Source: a virus
IMG/VR virus record: IMGVR_UViG_3300015371_000203
Location: 1 to 22,167 of that record
Length of the DNA: 22,167 nt
Reading direction: 5' to 3' (one strand)
The position numbers and the translations under genes were made by a program. Position 1 is the first letter of the stretch, and each line of letters opens with the position of its first letter. Positions 1-7,579 of this stretch are shown in pieces. The notes under the pieces were generated by a model, which was not told where the DNA came from, did no database searches, and saw only the letters and a list, made by a program, of their open reading frames with translations.

Positions 1-79
1 CACCACTCGGACTCTTCTTGGCTTTCCCAGCCGCCTTGGTGGCCTTGGCTGCAGGTGCTACGTATCGCTCGATACTCAT
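1..79 (-). CDS. 5' part of an unidentified head-region gene, cut by the left edge
   Basis: Reading leftward from ATG at 79 gives 26 open codons (MSIERYVAPAAKATKAAGKA, then KKSPSG) that run off the window. The protein start is rich in Ala and Lys, with codon use like the neighbouring head genes. The upstream sequence on the minus strand is GGTGATTTG followed by ATG. GGTGAT could pair with the end of 16S rRNA, but it lies very close to the start. The same frame stays open upstream of 79 and reads like protein (AEVYNPANPFGDL), so the true start may be further upstream or may have been displaced by the HNH insertion. Next to an XkdF-like protease one expects a scaffold or major capsid gene. That is inference, because too little is visible to identify it. 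Confidence 0.5.
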   Translation of the reverse strand, partial: MSIERYVAPAAKATKAAGKAKKSPSG

Positions 80-120
80 CAAATCACCGAAGGGGTTCGC
101 TGGGTTGTAGACTTCAGCCC

Positions 121-522
121 ATGACAGAACCCTGTATTGAATGCGGCCAGGAACCTCGCCTCCCGGAGCGTCGTGTTGGAAAGAGCTGCCACTACAAGCG
201 CCGCAAGGACGGCGTAGATCGCTGGCGTGCCAAGCAGGACCCAGACCGACTGCGTAAGTATCAAAGAGACTCCCGTCGCAAGCGTCACGCAGAGGAGCGA
301 GAGCGTGCGCTCGACAAGCTTGGTCGGAAGTGTCAGACATGTGGCTTCAGCGATCTTCGCGCTCTGCAGTTCGATCACGTCAACGGTGGCGGTGGCAAGG
401 AGCGCTCCGTCCTGGACCGCATCAAAATGTTCAAGGCCGTAGCCGATGGGGTCCGTACAGACGTCCAACTGCTCTGCGCCAATTGCCACGCCATCAAGAC
501 CTACGAGGACAACGCTAGATAA
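121..522 (+). CDS. HNH endonuclease, free-standing, antisense to the operon
   Basis: This 133-residue protein has a classic HNH nuclease core with structural zinc cysteines: C71-x2-C74, then FDHVNGGGG with D85 and H86, then LLCANCH with C119, C122 and H123. H86 would be the general base of the beta-beta-alpha-metal fold, and the two CxxC pairs would hold a structural zinc. A second cysteine/histidine cluster near the N-terminus (C5-x2-C8, C23, H24) is followed by a very basic stretch at about residues 26-66, suited to DNA contact. ATG 121 is chosen because the protein starts cleanly there; an in-frame ATG at 55 gives an unconvincing N-terminus. No clear ribosome binding site precedes 121. It is the only plus-strand gene and overlaps the 3' end of the XkdF-like gene tail-to-tail by 8 bases. 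It probably spreads by homing; a packaging role is less likely because the terminase is far away. Confidence 0.85.
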   Translation: MTEPCIECGQEPRLPERRVGKSCHYKRRKDGVDRWRAKQDPDRLRKYQRDSRRKRHAEERERALDKLGRKCQTCGFSDLRALQFDHVNGGGGKERSVLDRIKMFKAVADGVRTDVQLLCANCHAIKTYEDNAR

Positions 523-1486
523 TGGCTGGTACACGCTGCCCCTTTCCATGGATGGAGAACCCAGTTCGCTTCCCGCTCTTGACCAGATTCCAGGCTTCGT
601 CGTCATTGATCTGGTACCCGACCCACCAGCCCGTAGGCATCTCGTCGGGCAGGCCCATCTTCTCCTTCTTCTCCGGAGTGACCAGGAAGGACTCGATCAT
701 GTCAGAGACGTGGACCGGCTCTTCACCATTCCGCAGGTGCATGTTGCCACCCTTACGGGACTTGATCACGTAGTCGTAGGCGCTCTTCTCCAGCTCATCG
801 TGGTCGATGTAGTCACCCTGGAGATCGACCACTGGCTGACCGTTCATCTCCACAATCGAGGCCCAACCGAAGACCTGCCGCTTGTCAGCGTCAACCTTGG
901 AGAACTCACCCTCCCAGGTGACATCGACAGGCTTCAGTGACTTCCGGAAGATCTTGATCTTCTTCTCGTCCGTAGAGACCTCGGGAGTACCAGAGATCAC
1001 CCGGTACATGTCCTTGGCCTTGGGCTTGCCCTTCTTGTACGCCTTCTCAGCTACCTTCAGCTTGAGCTGACCAGTGGTCGTAGGGATGTGGACATCCGAA
1101 CTAGTGGGATCAGACTTGGCGAACTCCTTCTTCGGCTTCTTGGTGTCGCCGTGAAGGATCTTGGTAGCCATCAGCTCGCCACCCAGACCAGCGACTTCCA
1201 GGGGGAGCAGAGCAGCAGCCAGCTTCTTGGTACGCAGCGTCTGCTTCACCCCGGCGATGGGCTTAAGACCAGCCTTCTTGGCCGTCTTGGCACCGTGGTG
1301 TAACTCCTTGGCCGACAGAGCCAGACCACCAGCGCCAGCGGCAGCACCCACAGCACTGAGACCAGCAGTGAACCCGCGCTTACGTCGATCTTTGGAGGCA
1401 GGGTCTTGGGCGAGCTTTGAGATCAGCTCATCCCCACCACCGCCAAAGAGGAGGTCGGCTACCTCCCGGAGGGTCTCGTCGCTCAT
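515..1486 (-). CDS. XkdF-like putative phage serine protease (capsid maturation)
   Basis: Residues about 187-315 of this 323-residue protein look like the XkdF family of putative phage serine proteases. They read VFGWASIVEMNGQPVVDLQG, then ELEKSAYDYVIKSRKGGNMH, VSDMIESFLVTPEK, GWWVGYQINDDEAW and GFSIHGKGQR. The family is thought to process capsid or scaffold proteins during prohead maturation. The N-terminal 125 residues are not part of that domain. They contain a basic patch (DRRKRG), a Gly/Ala hydrophobic segment at 39-58 and a second one at 88-107. A linker rich in Lys follows (residues 115-160). ATG 1486 has a GAGG motif about 11 bases upstream. The gene lies 26 bases after the MuF-like gene. 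The family assignment is from recognised sequence pattern; the catalytic serine cannot be assigned by eye. Confidence 0.8.
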   Translation of the reverse strand: MSDETLREVADLLFGGGGDELISKLAQDPASKDRRKRGFTAGLSAVGAAAGAGGLALSAKELHHGAKTAKKAGLKPIAGVKQTLRTKKLAAALLPLEVAGLGGELMATKILHGDTKKPKKEFAKSDPTSSDVHIPTTTGQLKLKVAEKAYKKGKPKAKDMYRVISGTPEVSTDEKKIKIFRKSLKPVDVTWEGEFSKVDADKRQVFGWASIVEMNGQPVVDLQGDYIDHDELEKSAYDYVIKSRKGGNMHLRNGEEPVHVSDMIESFLVTPEKKEKMGLPDEMPTGWWVGYQINDDEAWNLVKSGKRTGFSIHGKGQRVPAII

Positions 1487-1512
1487 ATGTCTATCGTCCT
1501 CGCCTCGTCACG

Positions 1513-3570
1513 TCAGAACTGTTGGGTATCGGTATCAGCGCCAAGTTGTACCCATCGGATCGGAGCGTTTGAGAACTCTTCTCGGGGACCCATGTCCTTC
1601 AAAATCCTCAGAGATCCCGTCAGCTTCCAAGTCTCGTATCCCTTTCGGGTCTCATCCTCTAGCTGATCAGTCTCGCCGTCGTTACCTTCGTCGGTGAAAT
1701 AGATCGTCTGTACAAACTGTTCAGGGTCCAGATTGAGTCGTTCAGCCAACTCTTGGTACGACCAGGGTTCCCGCTCGTAGTTCGGAGTGATCCCGTCAGC
1801 TTCGGTCCAGTAACCAGGAATCGGCTCGTTCGGGTCAGGATCAATGAATTCACCCCAGGCGAGATTCTCTACTGTCCGACGCATGGCGTCGTGACTGACC
1901 TGGAAGATTTGACCAGTTTCGGTGTCCCGGATGTTCGCGTATGAAGAATCTCCTGGATCTGCATACTCATCCATAAGGTCTTGAGCGGTCTGCTTAACTT
2001 GGTCCTCTAGGTTGTTCAAAGCAACACCGATGACCATATCTCTGTTGGTCACCCACTTCGGGTTTCTCTCTTCATCGAAGTGAGCGCGACGATTATCTGC
2101 GTCGTACTCGTCCATCTCCTCGCCGTCGCCATGGAAGAAGACAGGAATTCTGTTACCGGACTTATCCAGAATAGGCTTGGCGTTCCTGACCCCGATGGGA
2201 GCGCCTTCAGATGGCCTCACCGGAGCGATTGGAGGAGCAGCAGCGGCCTTCAGGTCTTCGTGAGCCTGGATCGCAGCAGCCTTCACCGCTCGTAGCTGAT
2301 GAGGCTTGATGCCGGGAGCTGTGAGCTGAGGAGCAGAGAGCTTCTTCTCTTCACCAATTACTCCACCCTGGACCTCGATGGGCTTCAGCGTTCCCAGGGG
2401 CTGCAGCGGCTTCAAGGCATGAGACGTGAGTGGTTCCAACCTCTGTGGCTTCAGCTCCTTCTTCTTTCGCGCTTCTATCCGCGCCTGACGCAGCTCCTCC
2501 AGCTTGGCTGCAGCAATAGCGTCCCTCTGTTGGATCTCCCGAAGACGTTCTTCGGTGTCCTTATCGATCCCACGTTCGGCCACTGAGTACTGACGAGGCT
2601 TGCTCCGGAAACGACCGCCTTCACCCCGAGGGTGTTCCTTCTCTTCCCAGTCAGCAGCCTTGGCGATCTCCAGGATCGGAACGTGCAGACGGGCCTGACA
2701 ACGACAGTTGACATGTGCGCCCGGAACGTAAAGCTCGTTCCCGTTGGGCAACCTGAACCGGTCCTTGACGTTGACCTTCTTCCGATGCATCGGGCCACAC
2801 TGCCTGCAGACCTTCTCGTCTGCAGCCGTCAGCCACATCTTCTGGGCTCGTTCTGGGAGCTTCCCGTTCTCCACCATCCACATCCAAGCAACCTGTTGTG
2901 CCTGCATAGACAGATTGTGCTCTTCTTGCTTGGCGAAGATCTTCAGCCGCTCCTTGACCGACCGTCCCACGTACTCCTTGAACCGAGCCTTCAGAGACCG
3001 ACGAGAGATGGTCTCTACCTTGTCATCGAGCTGCTTGTTCGAAGTCAGGCCACTGATCTGCCGTGGAGTCATCCCGTAGGCATCGAGGACTCGTTCTGCG
3101 GCAGCACGAGCAGGTACCCGTCGATTCACGTACGTGTTGAACCCGGAGATCAGAGCTTCCGAGGAAGTCTCGTGAAAGTACTCACCAACCCGTCGAGCGT
3201 GGTCTTCAGCCAGCGCGTAGACGATGTGAGCAGGGACCAGACCCTCTTCTGCCTGATTGAAGGCATCGAAGTACGCCTGAGCGATCATCGGTCCCGTAGC
3301 CCGCTGGAACCGAGGGAACGCAACCTGCCAAGCCAGATCCAGAGCCTTTCTGAGAACGGAATCGTCGTCAAAGACAGCGCCTTTGAGTTCCTCCTTGGCA
3401 GCCACGATGACCGAAGCCCGAGCAGCCATCAGTGCCTCGGTGATGACCAGTCGAGGATCGGCCTCCGCGTTGGTAGCCGCCAGGGCAAGACGAGTACCAG
3501 GTGAGAGCGTGTAGTGAGTGCGTAGCTCTACCTGTGGTGATCTCTGGAACTCAAGCGGAGCCGAACTCAC
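1513..3570 (-). CDS. MuF-like minor head (head morphogenesis) protein with long C-terminal extension
   Basis: This 685-residue protein contains the phage Mu protein F-like head morphogenesis signature at residues about 243-295. KMWLTAADEKVCRQCGPMHR carries C255, C258 and H262, and the segment ends YVPGAHVNCRCQARL with C289 and C291. Such proteins sit inside the head near the portal. Residues 1-240 are mostly helical in character. An HPRGEGGRFRSK motif at 313-324 closes the MuF part. The rest (330-685) is unusual: a charged probable coiled coil at about 336-375, a Pro/Leu/Lys-rich linker with LKP repeats at 372-400, a variable Ala/Pro stretch, and an acidic unidentified domain from about 465. 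Translation starts at GTG 3570, which overlaps the upstream stop (GTGA). MuF proteins of other phages can carry C-terminal effector domains, but I recognise none here. Confidence 0.8.
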   Translation of the reverse strand: MSSAPLEFQRSPQVELRTHYTLSPGTRLALAATNAEADPRLVITEALMAARASVIVAAKEELKGAVFDDDSVLRKALDLAWQVAFPRFQRATGPMIAQAYFDAFNQAEEGLVPAHIVYALAEDHARRVGEYFHETSSEALISGFNTYVNRRVPARAAAERVLDAYGMTPRQISGLTSNKQLDDKVETISRRSLKARFKEYVGRSVKERLKIFAKQEEHNLSMQAQQVAWMWMVENGKLPERAQKMWLTAADEKVCRQCGPMHRKKVNVKDRFRLPNGNELYVPGAHVNCRCQARLHVPILEIAKAADWEEKEHPRGEGGRFRSKPRQYSVAERGIDKDTEERLREIQQRDAIAAAKLEELRQARIEARKKKELKPQRLEPLTSHALKPLQPLGTLKPIEVQGGVIGEEKKLSAPQLTAPGIKPHQLRAVKAAAIQAHEDLKAAAAPPIAPVRPSEGAPIGVRNAKPILDKSGNRIPVFFHGDGEEMDEYDADNRRAHFDEERNPKWVTNRDMVIGVALNNLEDQVKQTAQDLMDEYADPGDSSYANIRDTETGQIFQVSHDAMRRTVENLAWGEFIDPDPNEPIPGYWTEADGITPNYEREPWSYQELAERLNLDPEQFVQTIYFTDEGNDGETDQLEDETRKGYETWKLTGSLRILKDMGPREEFSNAPIRWVQLGADTDTQQF

Positions 3571-6500
3571 TCATTCCACTCCTTGCCTGTCCACTCCTTG
3601 TACTGCTCCTTGAGACCTTCAATCATGTCAGGAGTGATCGCCTTGCTCTCGTCATCGAGAAGAGCCTTGATGTTCTGCAGGGCGATATCCATGTCCTGCA
3701 TTGCAACGTCATTCTCTTCCGAATCCGGAGAAGCACCCTTCAACGTCCGCTCTTCGAAGATCTTCTTGTGAAGAGTCTCCAGCTCGGCACGGGTCGTCTT
3801 GTCAGTCCTGTCCCCCGGCTTGAGCGCCGTACGACCAGTCATCACCGTAGATCCAGAGGTACTCCCTGTCTGCTTCTTGGTGGTGATGTTCTTGGTCTGG
3901 GCAGACTGCTTTTCCTTGAGCCGGGTCTTCAGGAACCGAACCTGGTGTAGAGCCTTGATCTGCTCCTGAACTGCCTTGTCACCCCTCCGGATCAACTGAC
4001 CCGTGGTCTCCTTCGCGGGGATACCTCGGATATCCAGAACAGGCTTGAAGTTCTTTCCGGCCTTCTGGAGAGCGTCCAGGTCAGTCTTCAGGAACATGAG
4101 CTTCTCGTGCTCATCCTCCATCTGAGAAGGAGACATGTCCCCGTAGAGAACATCACCAGACACAGGGTGGAACTGCTGTGACCGCTTCTTGATCGCGTGT
4201 TCGATCAACTCCTGCTTCGCAGACCCAGCGAACTCAGGACCATCTGCCTTGGTGAACTTGAGGGGCTTCTTCCTCCAGTTCCGGGATTCCAGGTCGCTGT
4301 AGTTCTTCATGTCCACGCTGGCAGCAGCGATGGCGAAGTTATCCAGGTCCAGACCTCGCTTGGACTGAAGCTCAGATCCGTACTCCTGGATGAACTTGTC
4401 GAACTGAGCACGACCCTCCGGGGTCTTGAGAGCGGCCTTGAAGTCATCGTCGCTCTTCTTGAGGATCTTGTGAACGCCCACGATGTCAGGATGAAGATCA
4501 CCGAGAGACTCCTTGATCTTCATCGCCTCGGTGACGTAGGCATCCTGGTGAGCGCTGTCTATGGCCCTCTCAAGAACCTCGTCGCTCTTGTCACCAGTCG
4601 GTGTGAGCGTTCCGCCACCGGCCTGAACAGTGCCAGGAGAGTCACCGGCACTGCCGTTGAGCCTACGGGTCTGACCCATCTCTGTGGGCTGGGTCGCGTA
4701 GTACTTACCCCGCTGGTAGTCAGCCTGAGAAGCAGTAAACTTCTTCCCCTCGTTGACACCCTTCGTGCCGTAGAACCCAGCCTTAGCAGCCGTAGGACGG
4801 TTGCGACCGGGCTCGACGTAGCCCTTGTCCTTCTCAGTCTCGATCCGACCAGACTCCTTGCGGGGCCGGTAGGAGGACGTGATGTAGTACGGGAACTGCT
4901 CCTGAAGAGCCTTCAGGGCGTCTCCGTAGCCCTTGCCGTTGAGCTTGAACTGGAACTCGTTGTCAGCCTGCCAGTCGTTGTACATGCGGGCGCGAAGAGC
5001 CGTCGCCTCCTCCTTCGTCATGTCAGCAGACAGTGAACTGAAGAAGTCGTTGAAGTCAGCCTCGTCCTCACTTGTCATGCTCAGCTCGGCCTTGTAATTC
5101 GTGATCGCGTCCTTCAGTGCCTGACGCTTGGTCTGGCGGTCAGCCCAGGAGTACTCCTTGTCCACTTCCTTCTGGAGGAAGGCGCGGACCTCTGGAGACA
5201 CCTGCTGGTTCCGGGGAACCTCCTCGGACTGCACAGCGTCGAGAAGCTGCTCGTAGCGCCGAGTCATGCGTAGGGCCTTGTCGTTGTACCGACGACCACC
5301 CTTGAAGTCCTCAGCGAACTCCACAGTGAAGTATCCAGAACGAGAGACCACAGTGATCTGTTGGGCACCCATCATCAGACCGGTGTAGATGTCCTCAGAG
5401 GTAGGTCCACCGACAGAACGGCTCCGGATGTACTCACCGCCCCGGAGCTTGCCAACCTGCTTCAGGTTGAAGGGCAGGTAGTGGTCATCACCGTAGCCAA
5501 CGGCCTGCTGAACGATCTTGCCGTTCTTGTCGATCATGAACCCCTCGGAGGGAGGGGTAACGCCAGAGTGGAGCTGAAGGTCGTAGAGATCCTTACTCGG
5601 AGCCCGGTCCTTGTTCTGGAGGTACTCCACAAGGTACTCACGACCGGCACCACGGGCCTCGGAGTTGTACGGAGGCATCTCGTTACCCGTACGCCCTGCA
5701 CGGTGCTCCTGCTGCACCTGAGCGATGATCTGGGCACGCTCCTGCGTGGAGAGAGTGACTCCCTCCATCGTGATCGGCTTCTTCGGGTTCTTCTTGTTGT
5801 GAGCCTCAGCTCGCTTCACCCGCTCCTCGTTGATGGCACGAGTGATCGCCGTACGCTCCCTGCGCTGAGCAGAAGGATCGAACTGCTTCTGGGCCTGACG
5901 GACACGAGCCTCGTACCCGTGGACAGCAGCCTTGTCAGGCTCCTTGGAGACACCCCGGTAACGGTAAGCAGCCTTGCGAGCAGACGGACCCAGCACCTTC
6001 TCAGCCTGGGGTCCATGCTGACCGATTACCTCACCGAACTTGGCGGCGATCTGCGCGTGCGAGCCCTTGGGCGCTACCCGTCCAACGAACTGAGAACCAG
6101 CCTGCACTCGGTTGTACAAACGGGCGTTCGAGGAGTTGGAGTTGATCTCCTTGGTCCAGGTGTCAGCAAACTGATTAGGACCACCGAAGGCGTGGATGCT
6201 GTTGTCGATGTGACGAGCCTGATCAGCCGTCATGCTCCGACCCAGAGCACCAGCGAGACCGAAGGCAGCACCACCAGCAGTGAGCGTGTCAAAGCTGGGC
6301 TTGGCCTCCACCCCGATGACCTTTTCGTTCTTCACATCCAGCACGGGGCGACCAGAGAACTGCTTGTAGTACTTCTGGCCCTGCTTGTCCTCCACCATCA
6401 GGCGGAAATCACTGTCTCCCAGAGATCCACTGGCAGCAACAGCGTTCAGGAAGTTCGCAATCTGGGTGTACTCCTGCTGGTACTGGCTCTTCTCTTCAGT

Positions 6501-7013
6501 AGTCAGCCCCTTGTAGTTAGAGCCATCGACCTTGATCCCCAGAGAAGCAGCCTGACCCTTCCCCATCGGCTTGGCCTTGGGGTTGACATTGACCTTGGTC
6601 TGGAACCGACCAGTACGAGGGTCACGACGGAAGTCAGACTCCTCGAAGTGATACCGACCAGACTGATAGGGGTTCTGGTACGCCTTCTCGATCTGTGCCA
6701 AAGCCTCGGCGTACTTGAACACCTGATCGGCGTCCACGGACTTAGAGATAGCCGTAGAAACCAGAGCCTTCCGAACCTGTTCGATCTGACGCTTGCAGAC
6801 CTTGTTCAGATGCCCCTGGAGAGCACGACGGTTCTTGATGATGTCCTGGTCCAGAAGATCCGCGACCACCATCGTGGTGAAGATCCTGGCTTCCTCCAGG
6901 TCCATCTTCATGACCAGATTGGCTGCCTTCTGAGCAGCCTCGTGGTTGAAGTAGGGGTCGCTCGACTTGATGATCGGAGCCTTCTCGGACTTCCGAATAG
7001 GGGTGATCGTCAT
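3567..7013 (-). CDS. very large unidentified head-region protein between portal and MuF genes
   Basis: I do not recognise this 1148-residue protein. It is overall hydrophilic, highly charged and probably largely helical. The first 120 residues look helical (VMKMDLEEARIFTTMVVADL). A DFRRDPRTGRFQTK motif lies at 127-140, resembling motifs in the neighbouring 188-residue and MuF-like proteins. One Gly/Ala hydrophobic stretch occurs at about 241-260 (TAGGAAFGLAGALG). Residues about 350-440 are basic and charged. Residues 486-595 look like a compact mixed domain (GFMIDKNGKIVQQAVGYGDD, then GYFTVEFAEDFKGGRR). The segment from about 720 to 820 is Gly/Thr/Pro-rich and low in order. No signal peptide is seen. 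ATG 7013 overlaps the previous stop as TGATG, and the end overlaps the MuF start as GTGA. Position suggests an internal head or ejected protein. That is inference; no enzymatic motif is secure. Confidence 0.85.
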   Translation of the reverse strand: MTITPIRKSEKAPIIKSSDPYFNHEAAQKAANLVMKMDLEEARIFTTMVVADLLDQDIIKNRRALQGHLNKVCKRQIEQVRKALVSTAISKSVDADQVFKYAEALAQIEKAYQNPYQSGRYHFEESDFRRDPRTGRFQTKVNVNPKAKPMGKGQAASLGIKVDGSNYKGLTTEEKSQYQQEYTQIANFLNAVAASGSLGDSDFRLMVEDKQGQKYYKQFSGRPVLDVKNEKVIGVEAKPSFDTLTAGGAAFGLAGALGRSMTADQARHIDNSIHAFGGPNQFADTWTKEINSNSSNARLYNRVQAGSQFVGRVAPKGSHAQIAAKFGEVIGQHGPQAEKVLGPSARKAAYRYRGVSKEPDKAAVHGYEARVRQAQKQFDPSAQRRERTAITRAINEERVKRAEAHNKKNPKKPITMEGVTLSTQERAQIIAQVQQEHRAGRTGNEMPPYNSEARGAGREYLVEYLQNKDRAPSKDLYDLQLHSGVTPPSEGFMIDKNGKIVQQAVGYGDDHYLPFNLKQVGKLRGGEYIRSRSVGGPTSEDIYTGLMMGAQQITVVSRSGYFTVEFAEDFKGGRRYNDKALRMTRRYEQLLDAVQSEEVPRNQQVSPEVRAFLQKEVDKEYSWADRQTKRQALKDAITNYKAELSMTSEDEADFNDFFSSLSADMTKEEATALRARMYNDWQADNEFQFKLNGKGYGDALKALQEQFPYYITSSYRPRKESGRIETEKDKGYVEPGRNRPTAAKAGFYGTKGVNEGKKFTASQADYQRGKYYATQPTEMGQTRRLNGSAGDSPGTVQAGGGTLTPTGDKSDEVLERAIDSAHQDAYVTEAMKIKESLGDLHPDIVGVHKILKKSDDDFKAALKTPEGRAQFDKFIQEYGSELQSKRGLDLDNFAIAAASVDMKNYSDLESRNWRKKPLKFTKADGPEFAGSAKQELIEHAIKKRSQQFHPVSGDVLYGDMSPSQMEDEHEKLMFLKTDLDALQKAGKNFKPVLDIRGIPAKETTGQLIRRGDKAVQEQIKALHQVRFLKTRLKEKQSAQTKNITTKKQTGSTSGSTVMTGRTALKPGDRTDKTTRAELETLHKKIFEERTLKGASPDSEENDVAMQDMDIALQNIKALLDDESKAITPDMIEGLKEQYKEWTGKEWNE

Positions 7014-7579
7014 CAGCCAGTGACCTTCCTACGACTCTTCGGCTGCGGGGTCTGCGGAGTCAACTTGCGCCTTGTGTACACCGCACCACCAGCAGCACTA
7101 CCAGCAGCACCGCCAACCAAAGCTCGGCCAGTCCACTCACGAACGTCGTGGTTGCCCACAGGACCCTTGTTCGCCGCGTCGAGGAGCTTGCCTGAGTACT
7201 TGAACCGAGCCCGACGCAGCTTGCCCTGCGGCATCTTAGAAGCCCGAGCAGCAGACCAGCTAGAACGATTGAGCATTCGCATCCCCACGTTTGCCCCAAC
7301 TGCGTTCGCACGCTGACGACCAAGAAGGAGAGCAGCGCCACCTCCGACCACGGCAGCAGTCTTCTTAGCCGAACCAAAGCTCTTGTTGTCTCGGGTGGGG
7401 TCCTTCTTACGCTTCCCGAACTCAGCATTGGTTATATCCCTCGGTACACCAAAGGGAGAAGCGGGTCGATTGCTCAGGAACTGACCCTTCTCGTTCCGCA
7501 CGTATCGGGGCTGGACCTTCTTGGCCTCGTCCTCATCGTAGTTTCGACCAATCCAGTCATCGAGGCCATCGTTGATCAT
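7013..7579 (-). CDS. basic Gly/Ala-rich protein of unknown function in the head operon
   Basis: This 188-residue, strongly basic protein is not recognised. It begins with an acidic stretch (DGLDDWIGRNYDEDEAKK), then YVRNEKGQFLSNR at 26-38, which resembles GRF motifs in the two genes that follow. Two short hydrophobic Gly/Ala segments lie at about 73-88 (AAVVGGGAALLLG) and 152-168 (ALVGGAAGSAAGGAV), each flanked by Lys/Arg. They are short for ordinary transmembrane helices but could insert into or associate with membrane. ATG 7579 overlaps the portal stop as ATGA, and the stop overlaps the next ATG as TGATG. The position between portal and a giant head protein suggests a virion-internal or portal-associated part; this is inference. 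Confidence 0.8.
   Translation of the reverse strand: MINDGLDDWIGRNYDEDEAKKVQPRYVRNEKGQFLSNRPASPFGVPRDITNAEFGKRKKDPTRDNKSFGSAKKTAAVVGGGAALLLGRQRANAVGANVGMRMLNRSSWSAARASKMPQGKLRRARFKYSGKLLDAANKGPVGNHDVREWTGRALVGGAAGSAAGGAVYTRRKLTPQTPQPKSRRKVTG

Noticed and set aside
80-120. Possible promoter for the HNH gene (TGTAGACT region)
   Set aside because: A -10-like TGTAGA is present but no matching -35 at good spacing, and no ribosome binding site follows. The evidence is too weak to list.
79-606. A 175-residue open frame on the minus strand, antisense to the HNH gene, ending in TGATG at the left-edge gene start
   Set aside because: It covers a convincing HNH gene on the other strand and part of the XkdF-like gene, has no family features and no ribosome binding site. 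The TGATG junction may be coincidence.
2632-3504. A 290-codon plus-strand open frame
   Set aside because: It lies fully antisense to the MuF-like gene, whose conserved Cys motif is clear.
4197-5036. A 279-codon plus-strand open frame
   Set aside because: It is a mirror of the large minus-strand gene, with no start signal and no recognisable domain.
3567-7013. ADP-ribosyltransferase domain in the 1148-residue protein, from a YRGVS segment
   Set aside because: Only one short segment fits. The STS-like and ExE motifs could not be placed convincingly, so no enzymatic call is made.
5361-7316. A 651-codon open frame on the plus strand
   Set aside because: It is antisense to the 1148-residue and 188-residue genes, is Leu/Val/Arg-rich with low-complexity character, and is explained by codon bias of the real genes.
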